Positions 27,841 to 40,097 of a stretch of DNA of 64,000 nt are shown piece after piece. This DNA comes from Viscum album (lineage: Eukaryota > Streptophyta > Magnoliopsida > Santalales > Viscaceae), in NCBI GenBank assembly GCA_963277665.1, contig OY728152.1, positions 1,184,586,357-1,184,650,356 on the forward strand, given 5' to 3'. Every line of letters starts with the position of its first letter. The first letter of the stretch is position 1. The position numbers were made by a program, and so were the translations under genes. Under the pieces are notes generated by a model. The model searched no databases. It was not told where the DNA came from and saw only the letters and a list, made by a program, of their open reading frames with translations.

Positions 27841-28900
27841 CATAAAAAATGATAATTTTGATAAATTAATTGTGGAAATTAACATTAATTTTATCCAATT
27901 TTATAAAAAAAATTATTAAATGAAAACATTTTTAGAAATCATGAAAACCTTATTAACATTGTTTGAAATATTGGGATTTCAATGATATGATTAATATTAT
28001 AGTGAATCGTGAAACTTACTAATTTTCAAACACTATAATTTATTTTATTTAAATAAAAAAATATATAAATATTATTTTATTATATTATTTTACTTATGTT
28101 ATATATTCACCATTTTATTTATTATAATTTTTTATATTATATTTTAAACACAAACATTGATAATCTTGAATTATTTTATTATTCTATAAAAATAAAACTC
28201 TTTTTTAAAAAATATTTAATAAGTTGTGTTAAAAAAATCTATATTAAAAAATACTTATAAAAAATTATAAAAAATATAAAAAAGTGAAATTATTTTCTAA
28301 AATAACATTACCTATTGAGAAAACTGAGAAATTTTTAGATTTTTATGAAAATATAGATTTTGTGAGGAAGAATGATAAATATAACTTTTACTTGAAAACA
28401 ATCTTTTCATTTAATGTAACTAAAAACATCCATTTACAATTATTATTATATTAAATCTATAAAATGTTCAATTATATAATTTATAATATAATTATGTTTA
28501 TCATAATAAATATTATTTTGACTAGGGACATAATAACATTGTATACATAATAATTTTTCATTGAATAACACTTTTTTATAAAATATTATGTGTTTAGTTT
28601 TAAAATAAATTATAAAAAATTTTGAATTGTATTTGAAAAAATGTATTCAATAATACATATTATAAAAAGTTAAATTCTGTAATATTGAAAATAAAATTTT
28701 TCAGCATAGTGAATAGAAAAATTATTTACAAAATTAATGTAATATTTTCAAAAATAGGTTTACTGATGGTGGTTAAACACAAATATATGATCATTAATTT
28801 CAATTAACAAAATTATAAATAATATTTATATACATATAAATACCTTATATTTTTTTTCATTAAAATATTTTGTCATTTTAGAAAGTGTTTAGTGGTATGG
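27841..28900. other. AT-rich sequence without genes
   Basis: Nothing recognisable, unless it includes the unseen U3 part of the ancient LTR annotated next. Confidence 0.5.
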
Positions 28901-28953
28901 ATTTAATATTTTTTCTGTTTTTAAACATTCAATGTTCATATTAACCCCTCACT

Positions 28954-28961
28954 TATAAAAG
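28954..28961 (+). promoter_or_regulatory. TATA box of the ancient LTR
   Basis: TATAAAAG in a CCCCTCAC...GG context shared with the LTRs of elements A and B. Confidence 0.5.
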
Positions 28962-29289
28962 GACCTAAAAATTTATTTACATTAAGAAACATTGATAAAT
29001 ATTGATTAAAAATCCAATTCCTATTGAAAAATAACCCATCCAAATAAAATAGTTTTTTACTTTTTAATATATCATAACATTGGCCTTTAAAAATTATATA
29101 TTGTCCAATCTAAGAAGGGGTAATCGTCTTCCTAGACTCATTTTAATAGATTTATTTACACCATATATAAATATATATTATTCACTAATTATTAGTAAAT
29201 AATGAAAAAAATATTCTCAATTTATATTATGGTTCTGTTACAAAAAATATTCACCCTCTGTTGCATCAAAACAAATTGGAAAACATTTC

Positions 29290-29720
29290 ATATGTGTACA
29301 TGTGTACTATCTTCTACGTGTAGAGATAAGATTGATTTTCTAAAAACATCCATAATGTATTGTTTTTATAATGGTTTTAAAGAATATATATTATATTGAT
29401 GAAATAATAATTCTTCCAGAATTATAAAATCATTTCTTCCTTCACATATTCCAATCATTTTGAATATGATAATTTTTCTTGTGTTTTACTATATACTACC
29501 ACCTCCACGAAGCGATGCGATTAGATTTTTAATTTCTATTATAAAGAAATTAAATATTGATATAGTTAGGTAATATTTATATATATTTTATATATGAATA
29601 AATTGGTTATTATAAATTACAATTATCATATACCTTTCATTCATTCCTTCCATCGAAAATTTAATACATTGTTCAGGAGTAAAAATGACATACCATCTCC
29701 CGGAATGGTGTAATTCATTT
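29290..29720 (+). repeat. three ~189-bp-spaced copies of the LTR motif
   Basis: CTATCTTCTACGTG (29307), CTACCACCTCCACG (29496) and ATACCATCTCCCGG (29690) lie 189 and 194 bp apart. The third is followed by GAATGGTGTAATTCATT, the flank of motif 1 in B (CGTGGTGTAATTGTTA). The second is followed by AAGCGATGCGATT, the flank of motif 2 in B (AACTCGATGAGATT). Confidence 0.5.
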
Positions 29721-31660
29721 TTCTATCTCTAAAAATTATGGGGGAATATATATTTAATGACAATATTTTACAATTATATCATTATTGAAATAGATTTTAT
29801 TATTTCACAAATATCATAGATCAAGGAATTGAACCATTGAATGGATTTATCTTGATAAATAAAATAGTTAACAAAAAATCCTCGATTTACATTATGAATA
29901 ATTAATAAATATGTGTTGAAATGTTATAAATAGATCATATATAATATAATAATTTTTAATTTATTCATAAATATAGAAAAAAATATAAATATATTATACA
30001 TGCAGATATTGTAATTTTGACGACACTCTAACTTGATGTTAAGTATTTTCATGTCATATGTAATTCTGTAATAAAAATTCCATATTCAATACTTATTTTT
30101 ATAATATAGTGCATATACATACCATTAATATATTTAAATAATAATTCGGTAAAAATTATATGTATATTAATAACCATATAAGAGTCATTAATCTATCAGG
30201 TTTTAACCCTAATGCATCCAAGGGTATATGGGATTTCTGTTAAAATATCATTGTTATACATATAGAATATGATTATAATTTTTATGATTAAATTTTATAG
30301 TCTATCTATCAATACGATTAAAAAATTTATACTCATATATTAATATTTTATGAGTATATATTCCCCTTTATTTTTACTCTCTATGATAAATCAATATATG
30401 AAAATAATATATTTTTGGAAAACCGACATTATTCATCAATTGAGTTGAAAAATATATTTTCATAAATATATTTTTTTCTAAAAATGTTTTCATGAATATT
30501 ACTAATAACCTAAATTATTTTTTAAATTAATTTTTAACATTTTTTAATGTATAAAAGTGTTTTAAATTGAACATTCTTTTCATTTTTAGAGTGAGTTATT
30601 TTGAATGTTTACTAATGTTTTTAAAAGGATTCATTATTCTAAATACATGGAATGAGTATATTTTCCCACCATCAGGAATGATAAATTTTTTAAAGCATAC
30701 ATTATAACCATACATGTTAATTTTCTAAACTTATATCTTCTAGGATATATAGGAATGTAAATAAATTATTTTAAAATTAAATATATAATCTATTCATGAA
30801 ATATTCTAACAGATTTTTTAGTGTCCTTCTATATAATGTTAAAATATTTTGGCTTTTATTATTATTTAACTACGATACAAACATAGGATATCATAATTAT
30901 TAATTTCTAATCGTATATCATTTATGATTATATTATTTTTCTGAAACAAATTTGTTTTCCATGGGTTATGCTATGATGAATTGTGGAAATGTTTTCGAAA
31001 CATATGTATTTCTGATGGAATATTATATATGATGAATAATTTTTTACCATGTCTGAAAAATATGAATGGATTAGGATTATTTGATGGGAGTGACTAGAGT
31101 AATATGATCCTCTATTTCATTTGATAATGATGTAGGTATAATGAGATAATATGGAATGGAATGGTGCATTCAACTAGTTCCTTAGGGGACATTATTTCAC
31201 ATGATAGTATTATATTTGACCATTGAATATAGAAATTATCGACCTGTGTGTGAACCAAATTTTTTATGATAGTACTTGATGTGATTCTTTTCAAATGAAA
31301 TTATTTTTTTGTGATTATGTGTGTTCTATTTTTTAATGATCAAATTTAATTATCTCATGGGTTATTATATTTATTGTATTTCTTATTCACGTCTGAGGAA
31401 AATTGAAGAATTATATCGTGAAACATGACTATGATATTTAACATATAGTTTATAAATTACAAATGTAATTATTGTTTTCAAATACTATTATTCACATTTT
31501 TGGTTTATGTGATTATCAAAATCTCCATTGTCTACCCTTACTGAGCATCTGAGATCACACATTATTATGTTTCATTTCCCATAGATAAGATGAATGGTTT
31601 TAATTGGGATTTGTCTAAGAGGGTTCTTGTTTATGATGAATAGGGTGAAAGATGAATTAT

Positions 31661-34600
31661 ACATCTTATTACCATGTTTTTTTATTTATCAAAATTACCA
31701 TCATCATTACATCTTTACAATTTGGAAGTGAATCATATTATCATCTATTGAGTATTTATTTAAGAAGATGTAATATTAATATATGAAAAATTTGTGGTTT
31801 ACTAATATCATCCATTATCATAAATATAAACATTTTAATAAATCATTTTATAAAATATTTATTACAATATAGTCTTATACAACTCATTAACAATAGTTTT
31901 ATTCATAAATTTTATTATTAAATTCTATTTTCATCATCACATGTTAATGATCTTGAGCGTTATAAACTATGTTCATAAAAGTGATGTTTATATTCCTTTT
32001 TCTACTAAATATATTTTTTAAAAAACTTTTAATGGTACAAAATTTTCTTTGTACATAAAAATATTATTTTAATTTTATTTCATGTAATTTTTTTTTCTAT
32101 CATTAATATGAAAACAATGATGATCAGGTATGGAAGTATATACTGATATATATTGATTTCCTTATAAATTATGTTATTGGTTTTGTTTTTCCGAAATATA
32201 TATATTATTTATATATATAAATGAGGTATATAATATAAATTAATAATGTATAGACTAATAATGATATTCCAAGAAGATATTTAGGTCGAATGAATAAAAT
32301 TGAATAAGTGAAAGGGATCCCATTTTCATTGATACATTTCATGAATGAGTGGAAGTAGATGGGTCCTCATAATCATGAACTGTTTTTTATTTATAATTAA
32401 ATGTATTATCCTTGAAGAAATTAATTTATATAAAAATATCACACACTATCTTATTTTAATTAACAAAAATATTATTATTTTTATATGTTCATGAAAGAAT
32501 AATGTATATATTTTTATATTATTATCTTCATCCAAAAATAATTAAAATAATAAAATTTTATAAATATTAAAATATTTCAAAAAATTTAATAACTCTTAAC
32601 AAATCACCAAACATATTAAACACCCTAAAATCATATAATAATAAACTAATAACTTTTTATAACATGTATTTTGATTTTCTGACCCAAAATTTAATGGTGG
32701 AAGAATCGTTAGAGCTGTTCCATAAATATTAGATAAATACATAAAATCAATAATGGATAAGGTGTTAAAACATGACCCTAATATTTTTTTTACTTGTATT
32801 CATATCAAATCATGTATGTAAATGATAAATAAATAAATTATTAACATATTAAAACATCTCAATAATGAATTTAATCATCATTGGATGAATCCCACTAATT
32901 TTGTTACCTTCACTTTAATCTTTTTAAATACATAAGATACCAATATATTTACGATTTATATATGAAACAATACTAATTATATAATTTTATAGAAAAACGG
33001 GCTTCTATACTTAGGGGATTGAAATTTACTTAATCGTTCTATTCTAATTTGGATCAATCATGCTAATAATTTCTATTCATGGTTAGCCAAATCTATTTAT
33101 GGTAGTATAAATTAATAAATGTGGTATTATTTTTGGGGTTTCATTTTTGTTTTGGTATTATATATTCTGAGAAAATTTTATACATTATATTTTGTAAGAG
33201 AAAAATATTTTAAAAATAATTAATTTTTTTTATAAAAGTCCATTATTAATTTTTCCTGAATTTTCAATTATATATGTCTGTAGAGAAAAAAATCCCTTAT
33301 ATCCCATAATGTGACATATATAAGTTAATATAAAATATTCTGGTTTATTGGTATAGAAAATTTATGTCCCTATAACATATTATTTATTTAATTAATATTC
33401 TATAGAATATTAATAAAACATTCCTCCCCATATTAGTTTTTTCATTATTTGTACGTCAATATTGATCTATGAAAAATTATATAATTTTACTATTCAAATA
33501 AATTTGTCTATAATTAATTATTATTTATTACTATGTTGTTTAATATTTTCAAATCTTAATCTATCACTTCTATTAATCTTTATTTTCATGTAACCTATAT
33601 TCTATACTATTCAACTAATGATAGAAATTGTTCATTATATTGGTTTCCATATTATGGTTTATTTTATTTCAATCTGAACTAAACTATTTCTATATCATTA
33701 ATATATGTTATATATAATAATATTATTCTATTTTAAATTTAATCTATATTTTTATCATTCACCGAAAAGGGTGGTGGATGCTGTATATTTTTCAATTTCA
33801 TCATCTTTTTTGACCCATTATGTTTGGTAGAAATATATTTTTTCATCTTCATTTATTATGGTTCATCTAATTTTATTTTATAACACTCTGTTAATCTTAT
33901 TAATTAAATTTTATCCTATACTATAAATAATTATCTTTATAGAATTTTATAGGACATAATATATTTATTAACATCATATTCTCATTTAACAATTTTTTTG
34001 TTCTCTGTAAAATATCAAGTGATTTAAAAAAATTAAATATTTTGAACGTAAGTTTACATTATCATCTACATATTTTTGAAATAATAATATAAATAATAGC
34101 CACAAAAAAATTCAAATTCTAGATATTGTTACTTTATTCATTGTCAGAAAATCATTTTTCCTCATCCATTGTTTAAATGAACTTCATTAACATTATAATA
34201 ATCCACTTACTGTATTTAATTTTCATTAAAGTTATACTCGAATCATACATTATCTAAAATAAAGGAATGGTTTAATCATTATGAAATTTATTTTTTAAAT
34301 ATCAATTTTACAATGTTGAGACATATTAATGTTTTATAGTATGAAGTATCCATAATTGTTTATTAACAAAAGTGGAATCCAAAAACAGTCCTCTTGTTCT
34401 GTTAATAAAAATTATAACCTTAGTGATCCTATTAATAATTTTTTCAATTGATTCATTATCTCACGTCAATTTATCTTCAATAATTCCACTATAATATTTA
34501 AATTTCAAATCGTTAACACTATTTTATTCAATTATAAACATTTTAAATATCAACAAATTTTTCATTAATAGTATTTCATACAAACACATTTTTGATTTCT

Positions 34601-37030
34601 ATTATATTTGGAAATTATTTTATTAATAATAAACAAACCATTAGACTCTATGTTATTAATGTTATAAAGACATAATAATAATCTATTTTTAATATTATTA
34701 CATCTTTATATGGTTTCATAGGGAGATTTTATGCTTTCATGTGAATATTATGCTTGTATATTGATCTTATAGACCTAATAATTCGATCCATAAAATGTTT
34801 TTACAGCTATATTCGTATAATTATTCTTATTGTTTTATATGTTTCCTCAATTGTTAGTTGATAATTTTAATAGAGAACATAAAGTGTATTAATGTGAAAA
34901 TAGTAATGACTGAAAAAATAGAATCTATTCTTCTTTCATTGAACATATGATGCCAGTGAAGGGTTATGGAAGAATTATTGATCCATTAGTTGAATCAATA
35001 TTGATAAATTCATATAAAAATACTCTTAAATAATCAATCAACTCCTATTATTGTTTGATTTAATCCATTATTTTTATGTATACTACCAATATATAGAGAA
35101 AACATCAAACATTATTGTTCCTTAGGATAATCATCACTTAATGAGGGTGTCGATTGATTTTTATAAAATATTTCTTCACAGAAAACACATCAAAATTACT
35201 AAAAAAACTATAGTATCGTAATTTCATATTTTTATTTGAATCCATTAGAACTAATATGGAACCCATATTTGTGGAATTCTCAAAAAATGGTTTTGTAAAA
35301 ATAAGGAAAATTAATAACTGAAAATTATATTATGGTAAAATAAACCGATTGCGAATGATAGTGAATTGATGGATGAAATTATATTGATGAATAAAATAAC
35401 TATGAGTGGTTATTATGGATATAAATCAGTGGATTTATATGTTAATATTTAAAATTTATCCTTTTCAAAGCACAGTCAAATAGAAACTTGTCAAATTCAA
35501 GAAATTAATTTCACATTGTTAGTAACATTTAATAATTTCTATGATCATTTTATGTATATGCTCCATGTATCTAGGAATAAAAATTATACTAAGGGTATAA
35601 TAATCCTTAATTTTTTTTTATATAAAAGAATTTTCATTCATTTTAAAATATCTTCCTTTAATTAGGAAGCCACCATCTCATAAGAAACTACCTACCCTAT
35701 ACATAATGAACAAAAATATTGAATAAAATATTATTCTATAGAATTAGAATAAGTTCACTCATCAAAATTAATTAAAAAGTAATCATATAATCCAGAAAAA
35801 AAACCTGAATAACCATTCAACATGTTTTTTAATTCAAAATCAGGAAATCTATTGTCCAAACATATAAAATAAGTATAAAATTATATTTATGAATATCTTC
35901 TAATTTTCAATTCTTGGAAGCTGCACTTCTCTCTAAAAAATGATTTTCTTAAAAAAATGACTTTAATTTTTGTAATGTTTTATAACATATAATACACACA
36001 TCACTATAATTATATGGAATTTATTATATAGTGGAATATTATAATCTATAGTATTCATTCGACTGATGACCAATATCATGACACATGTGAGTTTATTTGA
36101 CATGAATGTGAATATTAAATTTTTAAATATCAATTATCTTTATTTAGACATTTTAATACACAATGATTCACTACTGTGTCATGTGAATCTTAATGTATCC
36201 TTCAACCAAGATCCCACATTATATAATTTTTTCCACATAAAAGTAATTTACTATATATTATGTTGTTTTATAATTTTTTTACCCTCCATTTCTTAATGGG
36301 TGTGACACATGCCATACATAGGGTGTGGAAAATTGTATTTTTATTACCACTAGGGTATAGTATTAGCAGTAACTCAAGTCATATATAGAGTATAGTGGTT
36401 TAATCTAGCATTCATTAGTGTAAAATGTAAATAAAATAATAATATATCAGTGGATAGGAAAAAATACAACATATTTCCTAAATATATGATTATATAGGCA
36501 TACATACCTTTTTTTAATTCATTCATTTTGCAATTACAATGATTAAAATGTTAATATTAATTATTTAATTGAATTCAGTAACAATTATTTCACCTTTTTC
36601 ACCCTCGGATAAATATTATACATAATTAAAATAATATTCATAATATCCATGGTTGAACTATTCTTCATCAAATGTGTGTGAGTCAAAATGGGTCTCAATT
36701 GAATCACCTAATAAATAAAAAATTTGGTATTGAACATACAATTTGTATAAATTAGTATATTATGGCTTCCACACTTGTTTAGTAATGACAAAAACAATTA
36801 TACACATGATTTTAGATAACCCAATCGATGTAGTCCCAATCCAATAAGAGGGAGAAAAAAATTTCATAATCAATTATATTTAATATTACGTATTTTAAAT
36901 AAAAATGAAATCTTGTACTACTAAAATTCGATTATTTTTAATTCAAACCATATCAAAAATAAAATTTGGTTCTTTATTTTGAAGAAAATAATAGATTAGA
37001 TTCACACATGGTAACTTATCCTTCTCCAAA
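31661..37030. other. AT-rich sequence without recognised genes
   Basis: No assignable gene, RNA or mobile element. A few short stretches near 34300-35200 look slightly less random on the minus strand, but none has enough consistent codons to call. Confidence 0.5.
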
Positions 37031-37590
37031 CGTAGAATTCCTCTTCTCTCCATTAATGGGGGATCATTAATGAATACTAGGTTAAAAATTAATGGATATA
37101 AATGAATGTGAAAGCTAGAGTATGTGGATATAATTAGAGGGGAGATAATTTGTTGTTATTACTTCTCTTTCACTTTTCCATATCTACTTCTTCTATACAA
37201 TTTTTTCACTAATTAACTCAATTATATTTTTTCCAAATTCTAATCCCATATCATTGGAGTGAGTGTATTCTATACAATTAATATCTAAAGGGGGAAAATA
37301 ATTTCATAGGTATCCTCCCTCATGATGGGATATCGGTATACATTCATTCATGAACATGGGTGGCATCACAGTCACACATCCCAAATGGGTTTTGTCCCAC
37401 CAATGAACCCACGAGTCCCTCCTTGATGGAGCACACACTACACGGGGCTGGTCCCCCATCCAAATCACATACTCTACCAAAGTTAGGCTCTCCCTTAGAT
37501 TTTTTTACGTTGACCATCCCATTGTGCCTTTTTATTTTCCATGATAGTTCCTTGGGGTTGGTCACTACCTTGTTGAATTTTTTTAACTAA
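37030..37590 (+). repeat. dispersed repeat copy 1 (GC-rich, transposon-like)
   Basis: The left part (37045-37180: GGGGGATCATTAATGAA.., GCTAGAGTATGT.., AGAGGGGAGAT) aligns with 57733-57830 (GGAGGATCATTGAACAA.., GCTAGAGTGTGT.., AGAGGAGAT). The GC-rich right part (TTAGGCTCTCCCTTAGA at about 37483) aligns with 58826 (CAGGCTCTCCCTATGT). Copy 1 is about 430 bp between these anchors and copy 2 about 1090 bp. The 73- and 76-codon frames here lie on opposite strands in the GC-rich part and look accidental. Confidence 0.45.
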
Positions 37591-38193
37591 ATAACATTAA
37601 GTAGAAATATAAATTTTAATAAAAATTAACATCATTAAAATGAAAAATTGAAACCCCAAATATTGAATTATTTAAAATCATTATTTCCAAATACTCACAT
37701 TTGATATAAATTTTGAATTATATGGGAATTTATATTAATAATCATTAAAAATAAATACAAAATATATTTAAATTATGCTTGAAAAAAAGAATTTTCAACA
37801 CCTCCACGGGTAAATTATAAATTTTTTCATGCATATAAAATCATCATTGAATTTAACAGATCTCTATTTTTACACATATTTAAATATATAAGAAATAAAA
37901 TAATATTATTTTCCATGTTAAATAAAATTTTCTTGATCAACATAAAATATCAACTTAAAATAAAAAATTTCAAAATATAAATCAATAAGATAATTTTACG
38001 TTCTCAAATAACAAAGTAATCAACTTCTTTATCCCATTCATTCACATTCCTATATTCATTCTTATTAAACATGTAAAATCATGAATGTCCTCACATTCTG
38101 AATATTTTCTCACAACATTAATGTTTAAAATCCAAATAGAGTTATAGAAATATAATGTGAAAATTTTCATTATACATATTCTTGAAATAGTAT
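37591..38193. other. AT-rich flank of element B
   Basis: No features. The last five bases, AGTAT (38189-38193), would be the left target-site duplicate of element B; the right partner is lost with the end of the 3' LTR. Confidence 0.6.
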
Positions 38194-39919
38194 TGTAACA
38201 CCCAAAGCTTCAGTGGTACGCTTCTCTTTGAATAATGTGATAGCGTGTGTTGTACGCAACATCAAGTTCTAACACACCACAACTAATCAAACTAGCCGTT
38301 ATGAATATTAATACCTGATTTTTAAAATTATATATATTTTATATTTCAAAATGGACTACATTTTTGGTTTCTGAATATCGAAATTATCCTAAGATGAATT
38401 TTTGCTATTTTTCTGAGAACTTCCAATATTTATAAATAGTGAAAAATACTTAAAAAGAAATTTTTTAATAAAAATAATTTATAGTGATAAATTATTTTAA
38501 TGAGTGGTTTTAAGGTATAATTAGAATATATTTTTACCATTTTATCCAATGGTGTTTATTATAAATAATTTCACTTTGAAATTGGACCTAAACAATTGTC
38601 AATATTTTGGTATATATTGTTTCTTAAAAACACGCTATTTATTGCGATAGAGGGAATTAATTATAAAATTAATTAAATCAACTTATACGTTTGTAATTTT
38701 TTAAAATAGACATCATTTTTTAATCAGGAAGAACAATTATAACTTAGGGTGAAATTTTTTCATTGTTCTGAAAAACTTCAATTTTTGATGAATAGTGAAA
38801 CTACTAAGTGGTAGTTAAAAACTGAACTTTTTCATAAAACGTAATTTTACGGCTTCTGTGAATGGAATTTCGAAAATCTGAGAGACATGGTTAATATCAA
38901 GAAGTAAAATGTGGTTCAATGAGATGAAAATAATTTTTGGTGAATAGTATCTTTCTACTTTTATTTACCACGGTTAAAAGTAAATTCGGTAATTAAAGGT
39001 AAAAATGATATTACAATTACCCTAACACATGTCCTAATTATATTGGACAAGTGTATCTCGACCAAAAACAACTTTATGAATAAAATATTATCATTTAGGT
39101 CCACATTGATTAGATTAGGACATTCCTTATTATTTAATTCAAAGAAGAGTTAAAAGAGTTAAAATCAAATTTTATTTACTAAAACATTTTTAATATATGG
39201 TTATACATAAGATAAATTCTATTGTCAATATTAATTAGAAATATAAATATATTTACTACATAATGATATTTTATTTATAATTTTTAGACATTATATAATA
39301 TAATTTATTTATGACACAATGATGATGCAGTAATTACCATAACAGTGAAAAATTAATATAATTGATATTATAAATACATAAATAAATATAATTTGAGAGT
39401 TTTAATGAATTAAAATAATTTTCTAGGATAATATGACATATTAATATTGATTTAATTGACATTTTTCTAAGTAATCATTCTGTTATAAGTTTCACAAAAA
39501 TCAACTATTGAATAGTGACAAAATTGACATAAAATAGTTTTTAAAACAAATCTTATATTATTGATTGATATTAAATTCCTAAAAATATAAGGTACGTCCA
39601 AGAGACTTATGTCCTGATAGGTGTATTATTAATGGACGACTTGGGTGTCTCTTGTATGTATATATAGTAATTTTATTAACTATATAATATAAAAATACAA
39701 AGTGACATGGTAAATGTCAAACTAATTAACTAAGAGTTAAAACTAAAAGATAAGGTTAATATAGTAACCCAAACCTGTCTAAATTCTATTGGTTGAATTG
39801 TTTTCGACCTATACCCACCTTAAAATTTTAATAATCAACATTGGAGCCATTATAAATTGAATATTAATTTATTATAAATTAATATTTCTAATTTTTCCAA
39901 AGGTGCCCCTCACCCCTCT

Positions 39920-39927
39920 CATAAAAG
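39920..39927 (+). promoter_or_regulatory. LTR TATA box (element B, 5' LTR)
   Basis: CATAAAAG; the 3' LTR keeps TATAAAAG at 48849, so the first T has mutated to C here. Pyrimidine-rich CACCCCTCTC lies just upstream and GGCACTCCTCCTTCTC downstream. Predicted transcription start about 25-35 bases on. Confidence 0.65.
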
Positions 39928-40097
39928 GGCACTCCTCCTTCTCATTACTTTACACATTCAAAGCATTTTGGATCGGCCAAACTCAGCCCAAATACTCTCT
40001 AAAATTCCCTCACTACAACCTAGATTCCCTTGTTTGATCATAAATCTAGCCTATGGAGCCCTTTTGATCAAATCAAAAAAAAGAACCCGAAGAAGAG

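Larger units (their letters stand above)
28954..31660 (+). repeat. ancient LTR relic related to the Tekay LTRs
   Basis: Found by architecture. ACCCCTCACTTATAAAAGG at 28943-28961 matches CCCCTCACCCCTCTTATAAAAGG of the B LTR. Core motifs follow at 29307 (+353) and 29496 (+542), against +367 and +556 in the B 3' LTR, plus a third motif at 29690 (+736). The stretch 31545-31612 (CTTACTGAGCATCTGAGATC onward) matches the LTR tail at 41826-41880. The true ends are not visible: U3 lies further left and the end is probably near 31.8 kb. About 680 bp more than in B separate TATA and tail. Confidence 0.55.

Noticed and set aside
34300..35200. Weakly protein-like minus-strand stretches
   Set aside because: Too many stops and no consistent frame over more than about 20 codons.
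37344..37590. 73- and 76-codon frames on opposite strands, one Cys-rich
   Set aside because: They overlap in a short GC-rich part of a dispersed repeat where stops are rare by composition; no family features.
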